NCBI RefSeq assembly: GCF_000378725.1
Contig: NZ_KB900371.1
Coordinates: forward strand, 1 to 64,000
From: Peptoniphilus lacrimalis DSM 7455
GTDB taxonomy: Bacteria; Bacillota; Clostridia; Tissierellales; Peptoniphilaceae
Reading direction: 5' to 3'
DNA: 64,000 nucleotides
The translations under genes were made by a program, and so were the position numbers. The notes under the pieces are model-generated. The model saw only the letters and a list, made by a program, of their open reading frames with translations, was not told the DNA's origin and made no database searches. The first letter of the stretch is position 1, and each line of letters begins with the position of its first letter. Below, in pieces: positions 36,726-47,900 of the stretch.

Positions 36726-39659
36726 CTAAGAAAAAATCTTATAGAAATTAATTTTTCTTGATTGTTCAATAAATTTTAAAAATTTTTCATCTAATTCATT
36801 TATTATCTTATCATTTATTTGGACAGGGACTTTTTTACAATGTTTTAATGAATAAATATATGCTCCCTTAACTTCTTTTTTATATATATTTTGGAAAACT
36901 TTGCTATAAAAAACCAACTGCCACTTGTAATTCTTAACAAGTTCCTCTTCCGATAAATCTGAAGTCTTTAAGTCAACAATATATATACCTTCATCATAGA
37001 CAACCTGGTCAATAAAACCTCTAACAATATGACCATTAAAATCATAAAAAAATTCCAGTTCCTTATAAAGGATTTCCTTATCCCTCAGATTAAGGTAGTT
37101 AACAATTAATTCCCTTATTTCATTAAATTTATTACCATTAATGTCTTCCTTAAAAATTTTAAATAAAAATTCTATATAATCATCTATTTTTTCTTCATTA
37201 TAATGCTCGGCAAAAAAATGTAGCATATTACCACGAACTTTAGGGTCCATATAATAAGTATTCCCCTGAAGTTTTTTTGCATCTCTATTGAAAAAGAATT
37301 TCATAAGGTAAGTATCTTTATCATAGTCATAATTTAAAAAGTCTGTTATAGAATAGTTTTGCCTATACCTATATTTAAAAGTTTCATTTAAGTTTATTAA
37401 CTTTCTTGTATCTTCATTTATCTTTACTTGATATTCTTCTTCATCAATATTTACTTCTTTAAAAAATTTATCTGGCGCATTTAATATAGACATATATGAT
37501 GCTGGGGATTGTTTTTTTTCTGAACATATTATTAATCTATCTCTAGCCCTAGTCATGGCAACATAAAGTATTCTTCTCTCTTCCTCGAAGTTAATATCCT
37601 TTTGCTCATTATTAATAAGATTAAATTTCCCATTACTCCTTTGACTATCTATAGCAAGACCAAACTTTTTATTAAATGTAATCTTTTGGGAAGTTTTATT
37701 TGACAATGGTTTAGACATATTGATTAAAACAACTGTCTTAAATTCCAAACCCTTGGATTTATGAATCGTTAATAAATTAACTCCCTGACTTTTATCATTA
37801 ACCTCAACAGATTCTATATATCTTTCAAATACCCTAAAAGAACTTAAACCTTTTTCCTTAAACTCTATTGATTTTTCATATAAGATTAATATATAATCCC
37901 AATCATTTCTATTAAGTTTAAAAATCCTAAATTCATCAATACATTTTTTTATCAAATAATCCAAGCTTGAAACATTTTTTATCTTCTGAATTTTTATGTA
38001 CACATCAATAGCTCTAGCTAAATTGCTATCAGAAATATATCCATTACATACCTCATCAATTGATTTATAACCTTTTAGAAGAACTGTAACTAGACTGTTA
38101 AAAGATAAATCACAAAATGGTGATGAAATATAATCCATAAAAGATGTAAAATCATTTTTATTGAATATAGATCTCAAGAAACTTAAAATAAATTTAATTA
38201 CTTGAGTTTGTTTAAGGTTTATTTTACCCCTATTTACATCTATATTATTTTGCTTTAAATAAGTTTCTAGTTTTTCAAGTTCTCCATTTGTTCTAGCTAA
38301 AATTCCTATATCTTTAGAATCATTTTCACTCAGCAGATGTTTTATTAATTTTAGATAATCATCTTCATCACAAACTGTATATTTTTCAATCTTTCTTGAA
38401 GCCTTATTGTTTGCAACAAGACCTTGATAATCAGTAAAAATATTATTAAATAGAGTGTTAATATCAGAAATAATAGAGGCATCAGTTCTGTAATTCTTAT
38501 TCATGTTTAAAGTCAAAATTTCTTTATCCTTATCTCGGAAAAGCTTGTAAAAATTATCAAAAATACCGATGAAAGAACCTCTGAAGCCATATATAGCCTG
38601 TTGAGGATCACCTACTATAAAGATATTTTTGGCATTTAAACCACAAATAATATTATTTTGTAAAATATTTACATCTTGGAACTCATCTATCAAAATATAA
38701 GTAAATTTTTTATTTAATTTATCTGATACATCTTTATTTTGAACAAGTTCATTACCATAAATAAGAAGATCATCAAAATCTAGAAGACCTCTCTCTCTTT
38801 TTTCCTTTGTATAAAGCTTATGAATTTTTTCCAAAATTTCTATAATAATTTCATAATATTTATAATTAGAATCATCTAATGCAAGTAATAAATTTGAAAT
38901 CTGTTCTTTTACTGAGTTAAGCTCATCCTCAAAATTTTTTGACTGTCCTAAATTTTCTTTTATGGTATATAAGTCACTAGCATCGAGATTTTCTTTGTCA
39001 AAAATTTCAGAAAAAATACTAGAATTAATGAATTTATTTAAGGTTTTTAAAGACTTATTTTTTCCTAAAGCCAGCAAATTATTTTTAAGAGAATTTTTAT
39101 CTTCGCAAGATTCAAAGTTCACAAAAGAAGCATTTTTTAAATCATCAAGACTTATATTTTTATTTCTTAATCTATTGTATAAATCAAAAAATATAGCTTC
39201 AACATCTCTTGGAACAATACTAAAATTTAAATCTAAAAGAAAGGACAAATAGTCTTCATTATTATAAGTTGAAAGAATTTTCTTAATAGATTCTTTTAAA
39301 AGGATTTGACAAAAAAAATCATTATCTAAATCAAAATTTGAGTTAATATGTAAATACCTGTTATAAGATAAAATTAAATCTTTGCAAAAGGAATGAATTG
39401 TCATAATATTAAGTTTGTCAACGTTAAAATCATAAGAGGTTTTAGCTAACTCATGATAAATTCTGTTGTTCATTTCTTCTGTAGCTTTATCAGTAAAAGT
39501 TAAAGCTAAAATATTATCAAACTTACCATTTTGAGCTTTAATAATATTTATAAATCTTTGGGTCAAAACACCAGTTTTTCCAGTACCGGCTCCTGAAATC
39601 AAAGAAATGTTCTTATCTAAAATTGTAGATGCCTTTTGTTGAATCTCATTTAAAACCAT
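36726..39659 (-). CDS. UvrD/AddA-like helicase-nuclease
   Basis: A 977-residue superfamily 1 helicase. Walker A SGAGTGKTG near residue 22, FDNILALTFTDKATEEMNNR motif Ia, LIDEFQDVN motif II near 330, VGDPQQAIYGFRG motif III, NLLTIHKSKGLEFKTVVLIN and YVAMTRARDRL near 700. The C-terminal PD-(D/E)XK nuclease shows GFIDQVVYDEGIYIVDLKTS and WQLVFYS near 900. This is the AddA layout for processing double-strand breaks, but no addB lies next to it and the protein is shorter than typical AddA (about 1200). Confidence 0.82.
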   Translation of the reverse strand: MVLNEIQQKASTILDKNISLISGAGTGKTGVLTQRFINIIKAQNGKFDNILALTFTDKATEEMNNRIYHELAKTSYDFNVDKLNIMTIHSFCKDLILSYNRYLHINSNFDLDNDFFCQILLKESIKKILSTYNNEDYLSFLLDLNFSIVPRDVEAIFFDLYNRLRNKNISLDDLKNASFVNFESCEDKNSLKNNLLALGKNKSLKTLNKFINSSIFSEIFDKENLDASDLYTIKENLGQSKNFEDELNSVKEQISNLLLALDDSNYKYYEIIIEILEKIHKLYTKEKRERGLLDFDDLLIYGNELVQNKDVSDKLNKKFTYILIDEFQDVNILQNNIICGLNAKNIFIVGDPQQAIYGFRGSFIGIFDNFYKLFRDKDKEILTLNMNKNYRTDASIISDINTLFNNIFTDYQGLVANNKASRKIEKYTVCDEDDYLKLIKHLLSENDSKDIGILARTNGELEKLETYLKQNNIDVNRGKINLKQTQVIKFILSFLRSIFNKNDFTSFMDYISSPFCDLSFNSLVTVLLKGYKSIDEVCNGYISDSNLARAIDVYIKIQKIKNVSSLDYLIKKCIDEFRIFKLNRNDWDYILILYEKSIEFKEKGLSSFRVFERYIESVEVNDKSQGVNLLTIHKSKGLEFKTVVLINMSKPLSNKTSQKITFNKKFGLAIDSQRSNGKFNLINNEQKDINFEEERRILYVAMTRARDRLIICSEKKQSPASYMSILNAPDKFFKEVNIDEEEYQVKINEDTRKLINLNETFKYRYRQNYSITDFLNYDYDKDTYLMKFFFNRDAKKLQGNTYYMDPKVRGNMLHFFAEHYNEEKIDDYIEFLFKIFKEDINGNKFNEIRELIVNYLNLRDKEILYKELEFFYDFNGHIVRGFIDQVVYDEGIYIVDLKTSDLSEEELVKNYKWQLVFYSKVFQNIYKKEVKGAYIYSLKHCKKVPVQINDKIINELDEKFLKFIEQSRKINFYKIFS

Positions 39660-39819
39660 AATATATATAACTTTTCCTTTTCTAAAACTCCATCTTTAAA
39701 AATTATTTATACTATTACCCTATAATAATTATACTATATCATGATAAGTTTTTAAAGATAAAGGAAATTAGGTTTTTCCAAATATTATGATAAATCTTTA
39801 TTTGTGGATTAATAAATAA

Positions 39820-39840
39820 TTCTAGACCCAAGGTCTAGAA
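39820..39840 (-). terminator. Terminator after the TIM-barrel gene
   Basis: TTCTAGACC and GGTCTAGAA pair perfectly with a 3-nt loop and are followed on the minus strand by TTATTTATT. It closes the ABC importer operon. Confidence 0.6.
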
Positions 39841-39842
39841 TA

Positions 39843-40613
39843 TCATAATAAATTTTTTAACTTTTTAACATCCTCGGCTACTAAATCTTCCTTATCTTCG
39901 TAATAATTTGAATATTCTAAAACTAAATCAGCATTAGGAGTATATTCTTTTATTAGTTTTAAAATATTAGATATTATTGGACTCTTCCCTATCTCAAAAA
40001 TTGACCTATGTTCATCTTTAATACCATCATTGGTATGAAGATGATATGATTTTATTTTTCCCTTTAAAGAAGAAATTAATTTTTCAAATTTCCATGAATT
40101 TGCATTAGCATGTCCAATATCTATTAAAACTCCTTCTTTTCTATTTAAACATTCCTCAATAAATTCATCTTGATTTAATAAGACATTATCCCTATCTTTA
40201 ACTCCTACATTTTCAATCAGCAGAGGAAAATCAAAATATTTTGAAAACTCATCAAGATTTTTCCTTGTAACTTCAAGCATCTTTTCCCTATCATCAATTT
40301 TCCTATTGTTGTAATGATAAACCATATATTTAGGATTTAAAACAGAAAATTCATGGGTAAGTTTTAAATAATCATTAGTCCTTTGAAAAATTTCTCCCTC
40401 AGAATAGGTATGGTCAGTTCCGTAATAAGGTTCGTGAAAAGTTATAGGTAATTTTTTTAATTTCTCAATGTTATCTTTTAAAATATTATAGTAATCATTA
40501 TCCCCAAACATTAAAAATACTTCTATACCAATTGGGAAATCCACCTTATCACAAATTTTATATACTTTTTCAAAGCTTTCTGCTTTATACATATTTGTCG
40601 AAATATAAATCAA
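39843..40613 (-). CDS. Sugar phosphate isomerase/epimerase-like TIM-barrel protein
   Basis: A 256-residue xylose-isomerase-like TIM barrel. Metal-site candidates are ITFHEPYYGTDHTYSEGEIF, PLLIENVGVKDRDN (Glu), GVLIDIGHANAN (Asp/His) and IKSYHLHTNDGIKDEHRSIF (His). It overlaps the ABC ATPase gene by 4 bp and is last in the importer operon, so it probably acts on the imported compound or its derivative. Confidence 0.78.
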   Translation of the reverse strand: MIYISTNMYKAESFEKVYKICDKVDFPIGIEVFLMFGDNDYYNILKDNIEKLKKLPITFHEPYYGTDHTYSEGEIFQRTNDYLKLTHEFSVLNPKYMVYHYNNRKIDDREKMLEVTRKNLDEFSKYFDFPLLIENVGVKDRDNVLLNQDEFIEECLNRKEGVLIDIGHANANSWKFEKLISSLKGKIKSYHLHTNDGIKDEHRSIFEIGKSPIISNILKLIKEYTPNADLVLEYSNYYEDKEDLVAEDVKKLKNLL

Positions 40614-41689
40614 TCAGATACCTCCAAATTTTTTTCACTATCTCTATCAAACAAAGAAATTTTATCTTTATTAAATCTAATATTAATGATATCTTTTTCT
40701 TTTAATTTTTTGCCACTAGTTATAAGAACATATTCATCATCTAAAAGATTAAAATAGGCTCCTACCCTATTTCCATAGTCTTCTAAATAATCAATACTTA
40801 TTTCCATATCCTTATCATTATTTGTGATTTCAATATCTTCAGGTCTAATTCCTAAATATATTTCATCTTTATTATAATACTCAATAATAGATTTTAAGTT
40901 TTTAGAAAGCTCAATGTTGTGATTTAATAAATTAATTTTTCCATCTATCAACTTACATTTAATGATATTCATTGATGGAGAACCAATAAATTTAGCACAA
41001 AATATATTAGCCGGGTGATTATAAATATTATATGGGTTATCAGCCATTTGGATTTTTCCATTATTTAATAAAACGATTCTTTGACCAATGGTCATAGCTT
41101 CAACTTGGTCATGAGTCACATAAACTAGAGTCATCTTATATTTTTCATGTAATTTTACAAGTTCTTTTCTTGCGTGAAGTCTTAATTGTGCATCAAGATT
41201 TGATAAGGGTTCATCTAAAAGAAAGTAGTTTGCATTTTTGACAAGAGCCCTCGCTAATGCAACTCTTTGTCTTTGACCGCCAGATAAATCTTTAGGTTTT
41301 CTATCTTCTAGGCCTTCAAGTTTTAAAGTAGATAAGGCGTCTTTACATCTTCTTTCAATTTCATCAGACGGAACTTTATTAACTTTCAAACCGTAGCTGA
41401 TATTTTCTAAGAGAGTCATATGGGGATAAAGTGCATAATTTTGAAAAACCATAGAAATATTCCTGTCTTTTGGCTCCAAATCATTTGCCACCTGTCCATT
41501 TAAATATAACTTTCCTGAACTTATATCTGAAAGACCTGCTATAATTCTTAAAGTCGTAGACTTACCACAACCTGATGGTCCTAAAAGTACAAGCCTCTCA
41601 CCATCATTTATTTTGAAATTTAAATTATCTAAAACTAATGTATCTTTATCATAAATTTTGCTAACATTATCAAAAATTATTTCTTTCAA
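40610..41689 (-). CDS. Carbohydrate ABC importer ATPase (UgpC/MalK type)
   Basis: A 359-residue ATPase: Walker A GPSGCGKSTT near residue 40, Q-loop MVFQNYALYPH, signature LSGGQRQRVALARAL and LLDEPLSNLDAQLR. The C-terminal 120 residues form the TOBE-type regulatory domain (IYLGIRPEDIEIT). It would power the two permeases encoded just upstream. Confidence 0.9.
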   Translation of the reverse strand: MKEIIFDNVSKIYDKDTLVLDNLNFKINDGERLVLLGPSGCGKSTTLRIIAGLSDISSGKLYLNGQVANDLEPKDRNISMVFQNYALYPHMTLLENISYGLKVNKVPSDEIERRCKDALSTLKLEGLEDRKPKDLSGGQRQRVALARALVKNANYFLLDEPLSNLDAQLRLHARKELVKLHEKYKMTLVYVTHDQVEAMTIGQRIVLLNNGKIQMADNPYNIYNHPANIFCAKFIGSPSMNIIKCKLIDGKINLLNHNIELSKNLKSIIEYYNKDEIYLGIRPEDIEITNNDKDMEISIDYLEDYGNRVGAYFNLLDDEYVLITSGKKLKEKDIINIRFNKDKISLFDRDSEKNLEVSD

Positions 41690-41699
41690 CTTAGCCTCC

Positions 41700-42521
41700 T
41701 TATTTTATTCCTGAACTAATAAATGTTGAAATTATATGCCTTTGAAATATTATGAATAATATCAAAGGAATTATCATTGTAATCACTGAGACTGCCATTG
41801 CTACAGGGAATTCTGTTCCTCCTTCTGATGAAATAAACATCTGAAGTGCTAAGGATAAGGTATAGTGCTCCTTAGTTGAAATAATCAAAACTGGCCAGAC
41901 ATATTCATTCCATGAATTAATAAAAAATATTATGGCTGTTGATATTATTGACGGCCTAATTATAGGCATAATTATATCCTTTAAAATTCTTAAGTCACTA
42001 ACCCCATCAATCTTTGAAACTTCAATTATAGATTTTGGTATTGTCCTCATTGATTGTCTTAAAAGAAATATACCTAAAACATCTGCAAATTGGGGAAGCA
42101 TTACTCCCCAAATAGAATCAGTCAAATTTAATTTTGAAACTATAAGATAGTTAGGTATCATAGTTACTGTAAAGGGAATGAACATAGTTGTTAAAAATAT
42201 TAGGTAGATTACATTTTTCCCTTTAAATTCAAAATATACAAAACTATAAGATGCTAAAACAGATGTTATTATTTTTACCATGGTTACAATGAAAGCAATA
42301 ACAAAAGTATTAACAATAATCTTAAACAGAGGTAGTCTTGAAAAAACATACTTATAATTATCAATAGTAAATTCCTTAGGTATTAAAGAAAGCACAGAGT
42401 TGAATGATTCCTGCAAAGTTTTAAAAGAATTGGAAAGAGCAAAAAATATAGGAAATAAAGTTATTATTACAAGTATTAATAGAATTATGTGTAAAAATAT
42501 TTGATTATTTTTAGTTTTCAT
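41700..42521 (-). CDS. Carbohydrate ABC transporter permease (MalG/UgpE type)
   Basis: A 273-residue permease with six membrane helices and the EAA loop EVSKIDGVSDLRILKDIIMP near residue 165, which contacts the ATPase. It overlaps the partner permease by 11 bp. Confidence 0.9.
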   Translation of the reverse strand: MKTKNNQIFLHIILLILVIITLFPIFFALSNSFKTLQESFNSVLSLIPKEFTIDNYKYVFSRLPLFKIIVNTFVIAFIVTMVKIITSVLASYSFVYFEFKGKNVIYLIFLTTMFIPFTVTMIPNYLIVSKLNLTDSIWGVMLPQFADVLGIFLLRQSMRTIPKSIIEVSKIDGVSDLRILKDIIMPIIRPSIISTAIIFFINSWNEYVWPVLIISTKEHYTLSLALQMFISSEGGTEFPVAMAVSVITMIIPLILFIIFQRHIISTFISSGIK

Positions 42522-43386
42522 AATAAATACCTCTTTCTACAAACTTAAATTCTAGCAATAACAAAATTACAAAAATAATCATAGTTACCATTGATAAAGC
42601 AGAGGAAACACCTGTCCTATATAAGATAAATCCTTCATGATATGCGTGGTATATCAAGCTTGAAGAATAATAATTAGGTCCACCCTGAGTTATAACTTTT
42701 ATAGGAGTAAATATATATTGAAGACCTTGAACTATTGTCATAATAAATATATAGATACCAGTTGCTGAGGAAGCTGGTAAAACAATATCTTTAAATAATT
42801 TGAAATTTGAAACTCCATCTATCTTTGCTGCTTCAATTATGCTTTCATCAATTCCTGCTATAGCTCCCATAATAACAATAAAGTTATATCCAAATACCTT
42901 CCAAGTAGTTATTATTGAAATCACGACAATAACAAAGCCTTGCGTCTTAGACCAAATAGGTAATGTCATGGAAAACTGTTTTAAAATTATAGCTATTGGT
43001 CCTGATACGGGATTGAGTATCCAAGTATAAAGAACTGAACCTATAACTAAAGAAATTAAAGAGGGCAAGAAAAAGCTTGCCCTATAAAAATTTCTGAATT
43101 TCTTAACAATTACTCCTAAAATAAAGGCAAGAATGTAGGGTAGTAAAAAATTTAAAACTAATAAAATTATTATATAAATAAAAGTATTAATTAAAATCCT
43201 ATAAAATATGGGGTTTTTAAAGAGTTCAATATAGTTATCAAAACCTACAAATTTTTTATTGACCTTTATCATGTTCCAATCAAAAAAGCTTAAATAAAAA
43301 GTATAAAATAATGGAATAATTATAAAAATTAGGAAAAAAATACCAGCTGGCAAAAGCATCAAATAAGCTTTAAATTTTTCTTTCAT
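42511..43386 (-). CDS. Carbohydrate ABC transporter permease (MalF/UgpA type)
   Basis: A 291-residue permease with six helices, starting KFKAYLMLLPAGIFFLIFII, and the EAA loop EAAKIDGVSNFKLFKDIVLP near residue 190. It pairs with the downstream MalG-type subunit. Eight bp separate it from the binding-protein gene. Confidence 0.9.
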   Translation of the reverse strand: MKEKFKAYLMLLPAGIFFLIFIIIPLFYTFYLSFFDWNMIKVNKKFVGFDNYIELFKNPIFYRILINTFIYIIILLVLNFLLPYILAFILGVIVKKFRNFYRASFFLPSLISLVIGSVLYTWILNPVSGPIAIILKQFSMTLPIWSKTQGFVIVVISIITTWKVFGYNFIVIMGAIAGIDESIIEAAKIDGVSNFKLFKDIVLPASSATGIYIFIMTIVQGLQYIFTPIKVITQGGPNYYSSSLIYHAYHEGFILYRTGVSSALSMVTMIIFVILLLLEFKFVERGIYYEN

Positions 43387-43393
43387 TTTATCC

Positions 43394-44683
43394 TCATTTT
43401 CCTGCTAATAGAGAATTAATTTTTTCTTGGGTTGTTTCCATAGAATTTTTCACATCAGCGCCTGATAATATTTCATCTCTCATATCAAGTAAAAGTTGCT
43501 CAGCCTCTAATCCAGCATTGCCTGGAAATGATGCCCAAGATACAACATCTTCAGATTGTTCAATAGCTGGACGCATCATTTGATTTTCTTGAAGGAATGA
43601 TTTCAATCCATTTTCAGCATCTGCTACATCCTTTCTCGGCGGAGTATAACCTGTTCCTTTTGTCCAGGTTGCCATTTGTTCAATACCATATAAATATTTT
43701 TCAAATTCCCAAGCTGCAGCAATTTCATCATCCTTTGTAGCAGTTATTGCTAAGAAACATCCTCCTGCTGGAATTTTTCTATCTTTTCCTTCAAAAGTTG
43801 GTGATTTTACAGTTCCCACATCAAATTTTGCACCTTTTTGTATTTGTTCACGTCTAGCTATTGTTGTATAGCACATACAAATATTTCCATCTACAAATGA
43901 TTGAACACCTTCATCCCATGAAATATGAATAGCAGAACCATCATTTACCATGTCTTGATATGCCTTCATTGCTTCTATACCTTCTTGAGAAGCAAAACTT
44001 GCCTTGTTATCTGTAATCATTTTCGCACCATTTGATTCTATTAGAGCTTGTTGAGCCCAAAAATCTTGTGGTTCTTGAATGTATAAACCATATTTGCCTG
44101 TCTTATCCTTAATAGTTTTTGCAAATTCGTGTACTTCTTTCCATGTTTTTGGCCCTTCTTCAGATAAGCCACAGTTTTTCAACAAATCTTTATTAATATA
44201 AAGCACAGGAGTAGATAATGAATAAGGAATACCTACTTGGTCGCCGTCAGAATTCTTTGCAAGGTCTAATATATTTTCTAGGAAATTATCTTTTAGAAAA
44301 TTTGGGTCATCTTTATCAAATTTATCGATTGCATCTTGAGGAGAGACATAATCAAAGTTATTTGAAAAATAATCAAGAAATGCCCAGCCTACTTGAACAA
44401 GTCCTGGTAATTCTCCTGCAGCTTGCTTTGCTTGCAAATTTTGCATAAGTCCCTTATACATATCTGGGTTATAAGTGGCAACAACTTCAATATGGTCATT
44501 ATTCTTGTTAAAATTATCAACAAGGTCTGCAACTGCAATTCCTCCTTGAGTTTCTGCATTTACATGGTAATAATTGATTTTAATTTTACCATCTTCATTT
44601 GTTTTTGCTTCTTTTTTTGAACATGCAGTAAAAATAGTTGCTACAATAATTAAAAAAATCAAACTTTTAATTAATTTTTTCAT
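43394..44683 (-). CDS. Extracellular solute-binding lipoprotein of carbohydrate ABC importer
   Basis: 429 residues from ATG 44683 with AAAGGATG upstream; a 24-nt longer frame has no site. A lipoprotein signal (LIKSLIFLIIVATIFTAC) gives Cys about 20, then a Lys-rich linker and a family-1 binding domain (YINKDLLKNCGLSEEGPKTW, AAWEFEKYLYGIEQMATWTKG then TGYTPPRKDV). It is first in the operon. The closest known type is the glycerol-3-phosphate/maltose group; the ligand is not determined. Confidence 0.88.
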   Translation of the reverse strand: MKKLIKSLIFLIIVATIFTACSKKEAKTNEDGKIKINYYHVNAETQGGIAVADLVDNFNKNNDHIEVVATYNPDMYKGLMQNLQAKQAAGELPGLVQVGWAFLDYFSNNFDYVSPQDAIDKFDKDDPNFLKDNFLENILDLAKNSDGDQVGIPYSLSTPVLYINKDLLKNCGLSEEGPKTWKEVHEFAKTIKDKTGKYGLYIQEPQDFWAQQALIESNGAKMITDNKASFASQEGIEAMKAYQDMVNDGSAIHISWDEGVQSFVDGNICMCYTTIARREQIQKGAKFDVGTVKSPTFEGKDRKIPAGGCFLAITATKDDEIAAAWEFEKYLYGIEQMATWTKGTGYTPPRKDVADAENGLKSFLQENQMMRPAIEQSEDVVSWASFPGNAGLEAEQLLLDMRDEILSGADVKNSMETTQEKINSLLAGK

Positions 44684-44911
44684 TAAATTCATCCTTTCGT
44701 TAATCATAAAGTCTGAACTTATCTTAATAGAAATATTTAGATTCCAAGTGAAGTCTAAGTAAATTTAAAGTAAAAGATATCATGATATGAAAATAAAATT
44801 GATAAAGTTGAAAAAATGGTATTTATTATAATATTTTATTTGACAAATCTTATCTGTCTTTTAGAATTTTAATATAAATCTCAATATAATTTATATTAAA
44901 ATTTTTTTATA

Positions 44912-44941
44912 GTAAAAAGAAGCTGCATTTCTACAGCTTCT
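44912..44941 (-). terminator. Terminator of ileS
   Basis: On the minus strand GAAGCTG and CAGCTTC pair around an 8-nt loop and are followed by TTTTTAC. It lies 13 bp after the ileS stop. The 215 bp from here to the binding-protein start are AT-rich and hold no gene that I see. Confidence 0.75.
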
Positions 44942-44953
44942 AAATCTTTTTTC

Positions 44954-47900
44954 TCAATCAACTTTTTTAATATTTATTTTAACAGGGTGTCCGTTAAGAC
45001 TTGATTCTTCTCCACCTTGGTCTTTTTCTTCTATTTTCTTTGCCAATGTTTCAGATTTTATAAATTCTTCATCATTAAATAAGGCTTCTGTTACTTCCTT
45101 ATCACTGACAAAGGATATTTCAATATTGTCTAAGACATCTAAATCAAGTTTCTTTCTGAATTGTTGAATCTTCGAAATAAATTCTCTAACATAACCTTCA
45201 TTTATTAGTTCTTCATTTAATTCTGTATCAAGAATTACAAAGATATTATTTGCCATGTTGACATCAAAACCTTTTTTAGATTTTATATTAACAAGTACAT
45301 AATCTTTATTTATTTCAATTTCTTCGCCATCAATTTCAATTTTTACTTGTCCATTTTCTAAATCATCAAGAAGTTTTTTAGCATCAACACTGTTCAAATA
45401 CTTAGAGAAAGATTTAACTTTTGAACCAAGTAATTTACCAACTTCTCTGAAATTTGGTTTCAGTTCAAAATTCATAAATTGACTTAAATCATCTTCAAAA
45501 ATAACTTCCTTAACGTTTAATTCTTCAATTATTAAATCGCTTAAATCAGAAATTATCTTCTTATATTTTCCATCAATTATTACCTTAGAAAGAGGTTGAC
45601 GAACTTTTATTTTTGCTTCTTCTCTTGCTGCACGACCAAGTGTAACTAGATCCCTAACAAGATCCATTCTATTTTCTATTTTATCATTTATTTTTTCTTC
45701 ATCAAATTGTGGAAAATCTGCTAAGTGAACAGATTCTTCATCAGTTAAAGATCTGAAGAGTTCTTCTGATATAAATGGAACTATTGGAGCAATTAGCTTG
45801 CTTATACCGAGTAATACTTCATAAGTTGTAGCATAAACAGCAAACTTTGAATCATCCTTGTCGGTCTTCCAAAATCTTCTTCTGTTTCTTCTGATATACC
45901 AATTTGAAAGTTCTTCAATAACAAAATCAGATATTTCTCTTACAACTTTTGTCAGTTCAAACTTATCCATATCATCTCTAACAACTTTTACAAGTCTATT
46001 ATATTTAGATAAAAGCCACTTATCAATTTCATCTCTATCTTCATATTTAACTTGGAAAGTTCTAGGGTCAATATCATCAGTATTTGCATAAAGACTGAAG
46101 AAGTTATAAATATTTCTTAAAGACCTAAAGAATTTTGATTCCATTTCCCTAAGTCCGTCTTCATCAAATTTTGTAGGGTTCCATGGCGGTGATACATACA
46201 ATAAATACCATCTCACAACATCTGCTCCATACTTATCAAATAGTTCAAAAGGAGCAACAGTATTGCCACGAGATTTGCTCATCTTCTTGCCTTCTTTGTC
46301 AAGAATTAAATCATTAACAAGAACATTTTTATACGGGCTCTTGCCTGTCATATATGTTGAAATTGCAAGAAGTGAATAGAACCATCCTCTCGTTTGGTCA
46401 ATCCCCTCACAAATAAAGTCTGCTGGGAAAAGTTCATCAAAATTATCTTTATTTTCAAAGGGATAGTGCCATTGAGCAAAAGGCATTGAACCAGAATCAA
46501 ACCATACATCTATAACATCTTTTTCTCTTGTCATGATATCGCCACACTTAGGACATTTCAAATGAATATTGTCTACATAAGGTCTGTGAAGTTCAACATT
46601 TTCATCAATATCTTCAAGAGCTTTTTCTTTTAATTCTTTACGACTACCTATTGATTCAACATGTCCGCATTTACATCTCCAAATCGGTAGCGGTGTTCCC
46701 CAATATCTTGAACGAGAAATTGCCCAGTCGTTTAAATTTTCAAGCCAATTTCCAAATCTTTTTTCTCCTACAAAGGGTGGGAACCAATTAACTCCATTAT
46801 TATTATCAACTAATTTATCTTTAAATTTAGTAACTTCTATATACCATGATGGATGTGCATAATAAATTAGTGGAGTGTGACATCTCCAACAATGTGGATA
46901 ATTATGCTTTATCTTTTGTTTTGCAAAAAGAATTCCATTTTCCCATAAATAATTTATTACTTCAGGGTCGGTATCAATTACAAAAGTTCCTTTCCATGGA
47001 GTTTGGGTGAATTTTCCTTCTTCATTTACAGGGTTAATTACAGGAAGTTTATATCTTCTTCCAGTATTATAGTCGTCTTCACCAAAAGCTGGAGCAGTAT
47101 GGACTATACCTGTACCATCCTCAATAGTTACATAGTCTGCACAAGTTACAAAAAATGCCTTTTCTTTTACATCAATAAATGGAAGAAGTTGTTCATATTC
47201 CATATATTCCATTTCTTTTCCCTTTAAGTGTTCGACTACTTGATATTCTAAATCCTTTAGGACCGCATCCTTTAAATTATCTGCAAGATAATAATACTCG
47301 TCTTTTACTTTTACCTTTACATAATCAACTTCAGGATTAACACTTAAGCAAACATTTGAAGGTAAAGTCCATGGAGTTGTGGTCCAAGCCAAGAAAAATT
47401 CATTATCTTTACCCTTAACTTTAAATTTAACTGTTACAGATGTAGTTGTTATTTCTTCATAACCTTGAGCTACTTCATGAGATGCAAGACCTGTTCCGCA
47501 CCTAGCACAGTAAGGCAAAATTTTATGTCCTTCATAAATCAAGTCATCTTTAAACATATTGTTTAAAATATTCCAAACTGATTCTATATAGTCATTTTCT
47601 AAGGTTACATATGGATGGTCTAGATCTATCAAATAACCCATCCTCTTTGTAAGTTCTCTCCATTCTTTTTCATATTCAAAAACAGATGCCTTACATTTTT
47701 CATTAAATTTTTCTATTCCATATTTTTCTATATCTTGTTTGTTGTGAAGTCCCAATTTCTTTTCAACTTCAATTTCTACAGGAAGTCCGTGAGTATCCCA
47801 TCCAGCTTTTCTGTTGACTTTATATCCAAGCATTGTATGGTATCTACAAGTTAAATCCTTTAAAGTTCTCGCCATTACATGGTGGATGCCTGGCTTACCA

